DNA from: Akanthomyces muscarius
Taxonomy: Eukaryota > Ascomycota > Sordariomycetes > Hypocreales > Cordycipitaceae
Direction of reading: 5' to 3'
NCBI RefSeq assembly: GCF_028009165.1
Contig: NC_079243.1
Location: 4,216,001-4,280,000, forward strand
DNA: 64,000 nt
Shown here: positions 20,651 through 30,313 of the stretch, piece by piece
Position numbering within the stretch: position 1 is the first letter of the stretch
Layout: each line of letters opens with the position of its first letter
The notes under the pieces: model-generated
What the model was told of the DNA's origin: nothing
What the model saw: only the letters and a program-made list of their open reading frames with translations
Database searches by the model: none
Translations under genes and position numbers: made by a program

Positions 20651-22624
20651 TTAGCTCTTGGTAAACGATCCCAAACGTGGCAGTTTGATTCGAACAACCA
20701 GGAGCGCAGAAATAATTGCTGCAATGACACAGGACCCAAATGCTAGCCGTAGTGCAGCGTCGTAACTTTGCACCACTTGCTCCTGATACGGCTGCTCCAG
20801 CTCCGCGATTTTCTGGACTGATGTTCGCGCAATTGTAATGACGTCGTCTCGGCGTGGTCCACGAACAAAAATGTCGAGATAATACAAGAGTGCATTCTGA
20901 ACTACGACGCTGCTGAGCGCGACGCCCAAGACAGCGCCCAGGCTGCGCCAAATGGCAAGAGCGCTCATGACGACGGCCTGCTCGTCTCTCGTAGACGTAG
21001 CCAAGACTGCTACAGCCGTGGTAGTATACTGCAACCCATTTGCCAGAGTGTATGGCACAAGGGCAAATAGAAACACAGTGGCAGAAGAACTTCGCCGCAT
21101 GCATACGAGACATGCAATACTGGACGGATAAAGCGCCGCGGCGTAGACGAGTGGCCACTTTAGCCTGCGCGTCACGGTGATTAAGACCCCAGTCAAAGCA
21201 CCTGCTGCAGATGATAAGACGGCAAGGAGCATTAGTTGGAGGCCAGACGAGGTGGCACTGACTAAAAGTACGGCTTGAAAATATAGCGGTCTGTTTTACG
21301 GCATGGGGATTAGCCTGGGATGATTGAAAGCGCTGCTTGTAGAAAGAGCGAGAGAGAAAAGGGAGCAATAAAAGACCACACTTACGCGTTGAAGAGAATG
21401 GCATTCGAGATGACGGCGCCCAAAAAATTGGAGAGGATCAGGTTAGCGTGGGGCCTAACGGTAACAAACTTGAGCGGCATGATGGGCTTTGCCGCGCGCG
21501 ACTCAATCAGCAGAAAAGCCGGGAAGGCCATTGTAAATAGCATCAAGGCAGCAACGACAAATGGATGAGTCCCTTTGTAGAATGAAGTTGTTAGTCCAAC
21601 GATATTCTGGGGCCCTACGCAGCCGCCATCGCCGCCTCTTTGATGGAAGATGGAAAAAAGATGTCCACTTACAAGGAAGGATATTGCCACCGAGATTCAA
21701 ACCAAGAATGAGCATTGATACAGCCAGGGTAAGCAGCAAGGCACCCATCGCGTCAAACCCTCTGATTACCAGGCCAAGCGATTCTCTCACCCCCACAACG
21801 CCCAAGCCTTCTGGAATCGTCATTGACGAAACTACCAAGCATGCCAGGAGAGGGGGAACCTGCGTGCCAAATGCCCATCTCCAGCCTATGGTCTCGGCAA
21901 TGGTGCCACCAAACGTAGCCCCCAACCCAGAGCCGAGGCCAACTACAATGTTGATGTACGATAGGTAGGTGCTTCGGGACCTGTTTTACCATTGTTAGTT
22001 CTGGAAAACTCACAAAGGAAATTCTTCTGTTTGGAGAAGCATAGGTAGGTAGCGTTGGGTGTTAAAACCTCGATGCAACTTGAAAACAAATCCATTTCTG
22101 GCACGGTGAAATACATACTCGATGGGGATCATGTCGCTCATGATGATGCTTCCCATTAGCATGGTACCTCCAGCACCCACCCCGCACAACGCCCTCGCGG
22201 CAATGAGGCTCTCTATGCTGCCTGCCAGCGCGCACCACAGCGTCGCCGCGGAAAAGGTGGCCAGCGCCCCGAGAAAGAGCGGCTTCCTGCCGAATGCGTC
22301 GGAGAGGCGGCCGAGGAAGGGCTGCGAGACAGTCGACATGAGCATAAATGCCGTCGAGAGCCACGACGCCAGGTGGGCTGCGCCAAAATGGGATGTTATC
22401 ACGGGGTGCGAGGACACCATGATGGTGGTGTCGAAGAAGTAGAGGAACTGCGTCGTCAGTATCTGGGCGAATATGACCCAGAACCGCGTCGTTGATAGGC
22501 CGCCTAGGAATTGTGAGGGTTCATTATTCGTCCGATGGTAGACCGGCTGGTGTGTCGGGGTATCGCCGCGTGGCTGCACGAGGGGCGTCGTCTCGCTTGG
22601 AGCTGGACCGGCAGGCTGGCTCAT
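20651..22624 (-). CDS. MFS drug/amino-acid exporter, DHA2 (Vba-like, 14 TM)
   Basis: 560 aa in four exons: 22624..22119, 21980..21673, 21614..21386 and 21290..20651; introns 138, 58 and 95 bp, all GT-AG and frame-consistent. Seen: long hydrophilic N-terminus with TTPLVQ, QFLYFFDTTIMVSSHPVI (helix 1), FLGRLSDAFGRKPLF (the MFS motif A, D-x-x-G-R-x), RALCGVGAGGTMLMGS, SDMIPIE then SRSTYLSYIN, FGGTIAETIGWRWAFG (motif C region), and LNLGGNILPW. These place it with the DHA2 family, which includes fungal toxin exporters and vacuolar basic-amino-acid transporters. Probable product exporter or vacuolar sequestration pump of the cluster. Confidence 0.9.
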
Positions 22625-23427
22625 CCTGCCCCTATCGTTTCAATTGGAAACAAGTTGAGGAAAAAGTGCAAGCTTCGCGGGTTAATATTGGGTTGGTGTT
22701 TCCATATCTTTGACAGCTACAGCATTGCTTGGAAAGAGAGTCGCCACCAACCACGAACGAGCATTTGTGTACCCGGCACGACATCTATATATATGTCTCC
22801 ACGGTTCGTAGTGCAGGGGCAATGGTGGCACCGCGTCTTATTAGCAATGTCTCGGCATCGCCAATCAATGAGCGTAACAGACTGTGCTAGGGCGGTGCCT
22901 GGCGAAGATCGCGCTTCTTTGCCGATCGCCTGCCCGTTCACCTATCCTCCGACTCTCGCACCAGCAGATTTTCAGCTCTCCTCGCCAATGAACTGATCTG
23001 CTATAGTCGCAGAGAGAAAACCAATTCTGACAATGCGGTGTTTTGTGTTTTAATTTCGTGTTTCAATCTGAAGTAATTCTCCGGCCAGGCTGGGTGGCGC
23101 TGCCTTGAACGGAAAGCTGAAATCTAATCAGACATTGTCTTAGTTCAGCACTGTGCTACATCGGGTGCTCTATTGGCATCATCAGCACTGCTTGTAAGCT
23201 TCATGATTTTCTTTTGGCGAGTTAGATGGAGACTCTTGTTAATTTGGCGAGCTGGAATCCATGCATATACATATAAATATATTAATTTTTTTCATTTCCA
23301 AGTTATGGCACATGGATAAATTTAGTCGTTCAACCCTGTGTTCTCTTACGGAAACGGCAACTATTTAAATGTGCTCGCACTTTGTATACTGTTACTAGAT
23401 TGCAGCCGCGAAGAATGTCGCGGGCAT
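22625..23427. other. Intergenic
   Basis: 800 bp upstream of the DHA2 gene. 23225-23300 is AT-rich with TATA-like words. The open frame 22535..22996 (+) is antisense to the first exon of the MFS gene at its left end and then non-conserved. No gene called. Confidence 0.45.
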
Positions 23428-23967
23428 CTAGCTAATACCTTTGACCGATTCACCATGACCAGAAGGAATCCATTTCCGCAGAACATTCTCAATGTATGCC
23501 GGAGGTACACCTGAGCTCAGAGCATCAGGAATTGCATGGTTCATGCGAATGACATATTCGTCTCGAGGCTTTCCAATTGCTGTCCGCTCATGGCTGATGT
23601 AGACGAGCACCTCCACCGTCCTGTGTGCCTGAGCAGGATCCGCCGGCTTGCCGTCGGCCGCTGGCTCCCACAGCTGGGCCTGCAAGATGTCCTTGGTGAA
23701 ATGGACTGGCACCCGCTCAATGACATCGAGCTCGGCTTCGTCTTCGGGCTGCAATGCGTACGCCAGACCCCAGACCTCGTCAGCGTCGGACCCTTTGGCG
23801 ATGTTGGCACCGCCCTGCGCAGCGATGAACCAGCGATAGCCTGGCAGCCGCGCGATGCCTAGATATTTTGAAGTGTGGCAACGAGTCTTTACTTGTTGCT
23901 TCCACATGTTGCTACCGAAGCCCAAGTATATGGGTGCGGCCTTTGAACGGGGCGAAGGGTCGGTCAT
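23428..23967 (-). CDS. Gamma-glutamylcyclotransferase-like protein
   Basis: 179 aa, intronless. Start placed at the ATG giving MTDPSPRSKAAPIYLGFGSN; the frame is open 75 codons further upstream but that part is not conserved in type. GGCT-like fold: substrate-loop LGFGSNMWKQQ (usual YGSN is FGSN here), YLGIARLPGYRWFI, VWGLAYALQPEDEAELDVIE with the candidate catalytic Glu, and a C-terminal helix with PPAYIENVLRKWIP. Family enzymes release 5-oxoproline from gamma-glutamyl amino acids or dipeptides; fungal paralogues of this size are mostly uncharacterised. In the cluster it could trim a gamma-glutamyl protecting group or a glutathione-derived adduct (inference). Confidence 0.8.
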   Translation of the reverse strand: MTDPSPRSKAAPIYLGFGSNMWKQQVKTRCHTSKYLGIARLPGYRWFIAAQGGANIAKGSDADEVWGLAYALQPEDEAELDVIERVPVHFTKDILQAQLWEPAADGKPADPAQAHRTVEVLVYISHERTAIGKPRDEYVIRMNHAIPDALSSGVPPAYIENVLRKWIPSGHGESVKGIS

Positions 23968-24199
23968 CTTGATGAGGTCGAGGCTGATTTTGCACACCGA
24001 TGACGGTAGAATGACTTTATGAGGGGTTTGGCTATATTCCCAAGTCCTTCTAGACGACGTGCTTCCTACTATGGGAGGAATGAGGTGAGATTGCAAAAAA
24101 GGATCAATAATGGCGGTTCTACGGATACCTATAAATATGTAGCTAGCATGGAGCCTGCGCGACAGCGGACCCCGCCAACGCACCTCGACCACCTGTAAC

Positions 24200-24420
24200 G
24201 TAGCGAGACAGCTTGACAGGCCAGGTACGTACCGCCTCCCGGAGGCTACCTTGGCTTCATAAGTAAGCAGATAATAACAAAGTAACTAGGTACGTGGCAC
24301 TGTGTTTATTATGGTCACACGGCCAGTCGGACGTAGCAGCCGTTACAGTGGTCTTTATTAGCCCTCCCGTCCGTGGCTGCCCGCCCGCGTGTCTCAGTCA
24401 GGCATCAGAGCAGCCCAACC
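24200..24420. repeat. Left copy of a dispersed GTCTTTA/GTCCG-type segment
   Basis: Within 24297-24390 lie tgtttatta, gcagccgttacagtg, gtctttatta and ccgtccg in this order. The same words in the same order and direction recur at about 26417-26640. Similarity is patchy and was found by eye; it may be a decayed repeat or duplicated promoter DNA. Several 'aggtac' words sit beside both copies. Confidence 0.3.
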
Positions 24421-24552
24421 ATCAGGCCAACAGTTTCAAAGCGGCGACTCTCCACTGCTATCCTGGTCAAGCAGTTTTGACTCAAAGCGGCCAAAAAAGT
24501 CAAAGATTCAAGTGTTGAAATCCTTTGCTAGAGTCCTATCACAGGTTCCGCC

Positions 24553-25687
24553 ATGTCGCAAATCATCATTCTTGGTGACGGCATCCTGGGACTCTCTACG
24601 GCGTACTTTCTATCGCTGAACCCACAAGCGGATAAGCAGATCACCGTGATCGATTCCGCATCCTGTCTCTTTCACGGTGCCTCTGGAGCTGCCACGGTAA
24701 TTCTGGCCAATAACTGGTTTGAGGAGCCTCTGCAGACACTAGCTCAATATTCATGGAACTTACACCGCGAATTTGCCACCGAGCACGATGAGCGAGCGAA
24801 ATGGGACTATTCTGGTACTATCCGGTATGATGTTCACAAAGACCGCATGACGGACGAGCGTTCCCGCGCCAGAAATCAGGAACAGCTGGCGCAAAATGTG
24901 CTGTCCAGGACATTGTAAGAGTGATGCTTCTATATAGAGGGATGCCAATGCCTGACTAGAGAAAAGTTCCGACGTCTCTGCAACTACTGAATCGGTAACC
25001 AATACAACAAACGTTACCGAGCCCTGAAAATGCACCGAAATGGCTAAAAGTTCGGAATGGCATGGCAATTGACATTGTCTCAAACTTCCAGCAAACGTCA
25101 CAAGTGTTCGCTTCCGGGATTGTTTTTGGCTTTCTTTCCCCAGGCTAATACGTCGCAATAGAGACCCTCTAAAGCTGTCCGAGTTTCTTTATCAACGGTG
25201 CAAAGACCAAGGCGTTCGGTTCCGACTCAACGCCATGACCACTTCCATTAGTAGAGATGGCTCCGGCGAGATTGATGGCATCGAAGTCGAGCCGAGCGAT
25301 GCCGCCGGCTGCCAGAGAGAGAAGCTAGCAGCTACACAGGTTGTGATCGCTGCCGGGGCTTGGAGCCTTGGACTTTTTGAAGCTCTCTTCCCGGACGCTT
25401 CACTTGATATTCCGCTGTGGAACACGGAATCAGGCAACTCCCTTCTTATTGATACTCCAGGCTGGAACCAAGACGACGATCTGAAAGACTGCCAGTCTTG
25501 CGTCTTCAACGACTATCTCGGTTTCTCATTCGACATGAGTAGTAGACTTCGTTGCCGCATACTCTTTGAACACGTCCAAAGCCGCAATATAGCAGTATCG
25601 CAGCCAGTTTTTACTTATTTCTGTGATAGTGCTGCTGTTACTCATGGCCGGCTAGTGGCTACTATATCCCTGCGTAAATATGACTAG
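24553..25687 (+). pseudogene. FAD-dependent amino-acid oxidase (DAO family), truncated remnant
   Basis: Begins with a good Rossmann motif ([33 protein letters not shown]) and [20 protein letters not shown], typical of fungal D-amino-acid-oxidase/sarcosine-oxidase-like flavoproteins. A GTAAGA..CCCCAG intron (24915..25142, 228 bp) can join exon 1 to [17 protein letters not shown] in frame, then [22 protein letters not shown]. However, the roughly 50-60 residues that should lie between these parts are absent, and the frame ends at 25687 without the C-terminal FAD-binding 'GHG..G' region (about 110 aa). I read it as a degenerate gene; a short expressed variant is possible. Intact relatives would oxidise an amino acid to a 2-oxo acid. 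Confidence 0.7.
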
Positions 25688-27121
25688 CATGAAGCTTGCA
25701 CGACAATAGCCCCTAGCCACTTGTGACCTGGGGAGACAATGATGGCATTATGGCAGTGATATCGCAGCATGCATCTTCTTACTATAGGCGAGTTTTTTTC
25801 CAGGCAACTATAAGCCTGAATGAGCAAAAACGGCCAGCAAATCCCTCCCTGACCGTCGGCGCCTGCAAGAATGCTACCGGGTAGCCGATGGTTGGCCAAG
25901 ACGGTTTGTGGCAGCACAGTAATAAGATTAGTGTACTAATGTTTTATTTTATTTTATAAAAAAGTGTTTGGATACTTTGTAGCACCCTTGACAGAGAAAC
26001 GTCGTTCTATTTCAGTTCTAGTGTTTCAAGTCCCATTTCTGCGTGGCGGGATATGAAAGCGCAAGTCAAATGTGTTGCAGGGCATGTCGGCGTTGAGATG
26101 CACGAGCCAGGCTGGAAGATTCAGCAACAAACGAGGGTTCCGTCAGGCTGTGCGTAGGAATGATGGGCATAACCTCATCGCCCCATTTAAAAATGGTTTA
26201 TTCTTCATCAGAATAGCAGATCTCGTGTTGAATCGACAGAGGCTAGGGATACGAGAAATAGAACGGGCGTCCCAGCAACTAGAGTGCTGGATGGCATCAT
26301 AGCGGCGGGCTAAGAGGTACTTGTTTGATGGGTTATTTTTGCTTTGTGCTAGCGCTGTTGGGTGAGACAAGCCAGGTACCTCCAGGGGAGCATCCTGCCG
26401 CCCGCCCTGACAGCCCTGTGTTTATTAGACATGGCAGAGTTTCAAGTGGGGCAGAGCAGCCGTTGCCCCCCCAAGTTTGCCTTAGGTACCTTGGGCTTTA
26501 CACCACTGTAACCACTGTAACTTGTGACCTGATGGCAGCAAATTTTGCATGCCACCACTCCCTACCTAAAAAGACACCCTGAATGCCCCGAGTTACAGTA
26601 GTCTTTAGCGCCCCGTCCGCCTGCCTTTGTGCCTGGCTGCCACTCGCCGGACATGGCGGCAGCCGCCCAGCCTCTGAGAAAAGGAGATGCACGACCCATG
26701 CCGCCATCCACCATCACCACCATCCTTCCCTTCTCCCACTTTTTTAGCTGCTTTTTCTCAACTGTCCATTTTCTCACCACTTTCACTTCCCTGTTTGACG
26801 CTGTTTTTTCTTCTTCATTCTCAGCAGCACTCTCTCGTTACGACGTCCATATCACACGACTGCCATTAGACGCGCAAACAGGCCCTCCCGACGACATCAA
26901 CCGCCCCAGGGCCCAAGGCTCATCATCCCTATTTCAACGCTAATTCGACCACCGGCCGAGACAATTGACAGCGCATCGACATTTCCTTCTTTTTCCACCG
27001 CTACCGGGTCGCTCGTCAACGCCCCTTTCCCACGATCCTGACATTCTCTCTCTCTCTTATACCCCTGGACGCATTCGATTTCCTTGTCGCTATCTTCTCC
27101 TGCTCGCCGCAGCCGCCCACG
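25688..27121. other. Intergenic, cluster/core boundary
   Basis: 1.4 kb with no convincing gene. 25920-25960 is AT-rich. 26400-26660 repeats word order seen at 24297-24390. 26690-27110 is strongly pyrimidine-rich (CT tracts) and is the probable promoter and 5' leader of the next gene. Short frames on both strands overlap and look random. Confidence 0.45.
26400..26660. repeat. Right copy of the dispersed segment flanking the oxidase remnant
   Basis: Contains tgtttattag, gcagccgttg, gttacagtagtcttta and ccgtccg, matching 24297-24390 in order and direction with indels. By-eye match only. Confidence 0.3.
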
Positions 27122-28141
27122 ATGCGCCCTGCAAGCCACATCCCTGGCAGCGCCACGCTGCTCACGACGTTTGCCCTGCTCAATGCCATCGTCGTGCCCG
27201 TCCGCGCCGCCGACTCGGACAGCTCCAGCTCCGCCTCTTCGTCGACCACCGACTCCAAGACCAGCGCGACCGACTCCTCCACGACGTCTTCGTCATCATC
27301 GCCCACTTCCGCCAGCGCCACGGCCACGACGACCTCGGACGGCAGCACCGACAACGGCGGCCTCACCGGCCTCCCGAGCCTCACCGGCGTCCAGCCCATA
27401 CCGACCTACCCAGCGCCTGCGGTCCCCGACACCAAGGATGCGCCCTTTATGCAGTCGTCGAGCGCCCCCGAGGGCACCGTCTTCATCGCCGTCGGCGCCA
27501 TCCTCGGCGCCTTCTTCCTCGCCGTCCTGATCTGGCGTGCCATTGTCAGCCTGCTGCTGCACCGCTCCGTCGAGCGCGCCTCCAAGGCCCAGTATGTCGC
27601 CAACTCGAAAAAGTCGTCGTCCACCGCCGCCTCGTCGGCCTTTCCCGCGCCGCCCGCGCCCTTTTACAAGTACACCGACCAGGAGTCGACACGCTCCCTG
27701 GGCCAGAGCACGCGGCCCCGCGCCAACCGACGTTCGACGCGCGGCCCGGATCTCTCCAACAACCCCAGCCAGTCCAACCTCTTCTTCTCGCCCACGGCGG
27801 CCAACAGCGGCGCCGCCGGCAACCGCGGCTCTACGTATCTGCCCTCGGGCTTCTACGCCGCCGGGTCCGCCGCCACGTCGCACCAGCAGGGCCAGTCCAT
27901 CAGCCTGTCCAACCTCAACCCCGTCTCGGGCCAGTACGCCAACGGCTCCCGCAACACCCTCAACGGCTCGCCGCCCGAGTCCCCCATGTTCCATGCCCGA
28001 CGCGACGCCAGCACCTCGTCGATCAACCTCGCAACGCCGCTGCAGCCCGGCCAGAGAGCCCCAAGTGCCTATCTCGAGGATTTGCTGGCCGAGGACCCGT
28101 CAGCCCTGCCTCCCCAAAACATGTCCCCATCCCGTCGATAG
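27122..28141 (+). CDS. Csi2-like single-pass membrane protein
   Basis: 339 aa, intronless, ATG 27122 after a CT-rich leader. Signal peptide at residues 1-30 (LLTTFALLNAIVVPVRA), a Ser/Thr-rich ectodomain to ~80 likely O-mannosylated, a Pro-rich stalk, one membrane helix at ~118-146 (EGTVFIAVGAILGAFFLAV), then a cytosolic tail with RSVERASKAQ, STYLPSGFYAAG and SINLATPL. This layout and the post-helix motifs resemble the fungal CSI2 family, linked in yeast to chitin synthase III and bud-neck traits. GC-rich codon use makes long overlapping frames on both strands; only this frame has membrane-protein logic. Family assignment is from memory of motifs. Confidence 0.7.
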   Translation: MRPASHIPGSATLLTTFALLNAIVVPVRAADSDSSSSASSSTTDSKTSATDSSTTSSSSSPTSASATATTTSDGSTDNGGLTGLPSLTGVQPIPTYPAPAVPDTKDAPFMQSSSAPEGTVFIAVGAILGAFFLAVLIWRAIVSLLLHRSVERASKAQYVANSKKSSSTAASSAFPAPPAPFYKYTDQESTRSLGQSTRPRANRRSTRGPDLSNNPSQSNLFFSPTAANSGAAGNRGSTYLPSGFYAAGSAATSHQQGQSISLSNLNPVSGQYANGSRNTLNGSPPESPMFHARRDASTSSINLATPLQPGQRAPSAYLEDLLAEDPSALPPQNMSPSRR

Positions 28142-28580
28142 ACTGCTGGTACGCAATTACCAACACGGCAAACGAAAATTTGCACTCGGAGAGTCCCTCG
28201 CATTCATCTTCTGCACTTACATACACCACGACATTCCTTTCTGAGGCGTTTTTGAACACTGGTTGGATTCTTGTCTTTTGTCTTTCACGGAGAGGGTGTT
28301 GCCTTGTCATTTAGTATCCTTTTTCTATTTTCACGTATTCATTCATCAGCTGATGCGCTAGTATTTACTTGGCTTTGGTATTTTCTTCTTGGGCGAAACG
28401 ACGCGTTGTAACATAACCATTAGAGCAGTGTGGTGAGCAGAGCAGATTTGCTCACGTTGTTAATAATTGAAGCGGCCCATGGGCAGTTATATATACTCAA
28501 GCATTGTGTCTAGTAATTGCCCCATGTGTATAAACTATGGTCGAAACTTTATAAAGCTCTTCTTACCACTGGCACTTCAC
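28142..28580. other. Convergent 3' spacer
   Basis: 440 bp between the Csi2-like gene and the acyltransferase gene, holding both 3' ends. No gene seen. Confidence 0.5.
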
Positions 28581-29857
28581 TTACTTGGCAGTCAACATGT
28601 CCACCAGCGGCTTCACCACCTTGGGCAGCACATCCGGCGTCTGTCCCAGCCTCATCACGCCAAACATCCACGTCGGCGTCGTGCACACTAGGAATAATGC
28701 CACCCACGCATACCCCGCGATGCTCCTCATCACACGTGGCAGCGGCCAGCTTCGCGTCAGCGCCTGCACCGCGTCCTCGGCCACGATGCCCACAGGCTGC
28801 ATCAGGAAAAACGCCAGCGACGCCGTCTGCGTCACCGGCATGCCCTGGAATATGTCTGCCGGATGGTGCAGCAGCCCGCTAATAGCAAAGACGAGGAAGA
28901 GCCGCGTGTACGTGGACAGCACGCTAGGATGCGGGATGGCGAGCACGGCGGAGGCGATGAAGTCGGACAAGGACGTGAGCGTCTTGCGAAGGCGCTGATG
29001 CCAGAACGAGCTGTGGTTTTCTATCAGTAATACTGCAGAAGGAGTCGAGACATGATGGAGGGTGGAAAAACTGACCCCCAGAAACCACGGATGGTGTAGA
29101 GCGCAGACATCGGCCCAAACAGATGCGGCCAGAACTCCGGAGCGCTCATCCCCAGAACGACGGACACCACAGCCGGGACGTGAATAAGGATGTAAATTAC
29201 ACAATACGTAATCAGCCAGAAAAACATCGTCGCTCCCACTCGGAAGCCGACATCCTCGCCAGTCAGTGTCCATAGCTTCCACGCCGTCTGCTTCTCAGCC
29301 GTGATGAAGCGCGCCTCCGGCAGCGGGCCCGACGTCAACCCCTCCACGACCAGATAGCAAAGTACGATCCGCGGCACCACATGCGCCACAAACCGCAGTC
29401 TAGTCTGCGCTCCACCCGCGCGGTGGTACACGTTCTTGACTTCCCACTCTGTGCCCAGACGCCGCGCGTTGCAGCTCAGCGAGAGCGCCTGCCAGAGCTG
29501 CCGCGCCAGCCCTGCCTGTCCATTCCGCTCCGTCTGGCCACTGGCGGCAGGAGCAGCGAGAGAGCAAAGCTTGGCGGAATCAACCCGCGAGAGGAGAATG
29601 TACTCGACGAGCCCGAGCCAGTGGATGATCAAGAGACCGAGAAAAGACGACTGCCGCGTCGCGGCTGGCCCGACGAGGGCAATGGCATATCGGAAGACGC
29701 TGCAGGCTGCGAGGGTGAGGGGGACGAGACTGAGCGTACGTGTGACGATGGCATTTCGGGGGAGGAACACGAGGGTGAGGGCGAAGAGGAGGGCGTAGAT
29801 GGCTATCGAGAGTATGGCGGGGGTGATGGCCGTAGGGCTGAGTGGTGGTGCGGCCAT
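28581..29857 (-). CDS. Wax-synthase-domain (MBOAT-like) membrane acyltransferase
   Basis: 403 aa; exons 29857..29076 and 29010..28581, 65-bp intron (GTCAGT..CCACAG) that rebuilds RGFWGSFWHQRLR. About eight hydrophobic segments. The FWG..FWHQ block and the later LVFAISGLLHHPADI, with an N/S-G-x-x-H-type catalytic His, match the wax-synthase-like domain (PF13813) common in fungal acetyltransferases such as trichothecene or pyripyropene acyltransferases. The upstream 46 codons in the same frame begin with GTG and were excluded. It could act in lipid or natural-product acylation, probably in the ER. Located just outside the proposed cluster, so a link is possible but unsupported. Confidence 0.85.
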
Positions 29858-30313
29858 GGCGGCGGGACTAGGCCACGGAAAAGATGGTTGACAAGGAGGA
29901 AAGGTGGAAGTCAGATGGGAGAGAAAGAAGAAGAAGATGAAGCAAGACTTTAAAATAATCAATAGAGAAAAACCAAGGAAGCTGATACGTTTCACGGCGA
30001 GTTACTCAGCCCGGGTCAGCCTCAATAAGGACAAGGCCGTTGGCTGCGCCACCAACACCCGGTAGTTAGTCTCAACGGCTGAACCTGAACCTGGATTAAC
30101 AGCCTCATCTCCTGCTAGAGTCTCTTTGGTGGCATTGCAGTCTCAAATTACAACAATGTATTCTTGTGTATTTAACTTTATCATAACCGGGCCGAGGGCC
30201 ATGTTGCCATCAAACCCCAGGCAAAACCCAAATATAAACAAAACAACCCTATATACGATAACTTTTCAGGTATATGCCTTTTTCTTTTTTTCCTTTTTGC
30301 AAAGAGCAAGGCT
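29858..30313. other. Intergenic
   Basis: 450 bp holding the acyltransferase promoter and the 3' end of the ABC transporter gene. Nothing else seen. Confidence 0.5.

Noticed and set aside
25684..25917. Minus-strand frame containing a GH-x-W-x-G-like piece as an inverted C-terminus of the oxidase remnant
   Set aside because: The similarity is only a few residues and the surrounding sequence does not follow the family pattern.
26965..28314. 449-codon plus-strand frame and several others overlapping the Csi2-like gene
   Set aside because: Pro/Arg/His-rich low-complexity shadows of a GC-rich, Ser/Ala-rich coding sequence; only the 27122 frame has a signal peptide and membrane helix.
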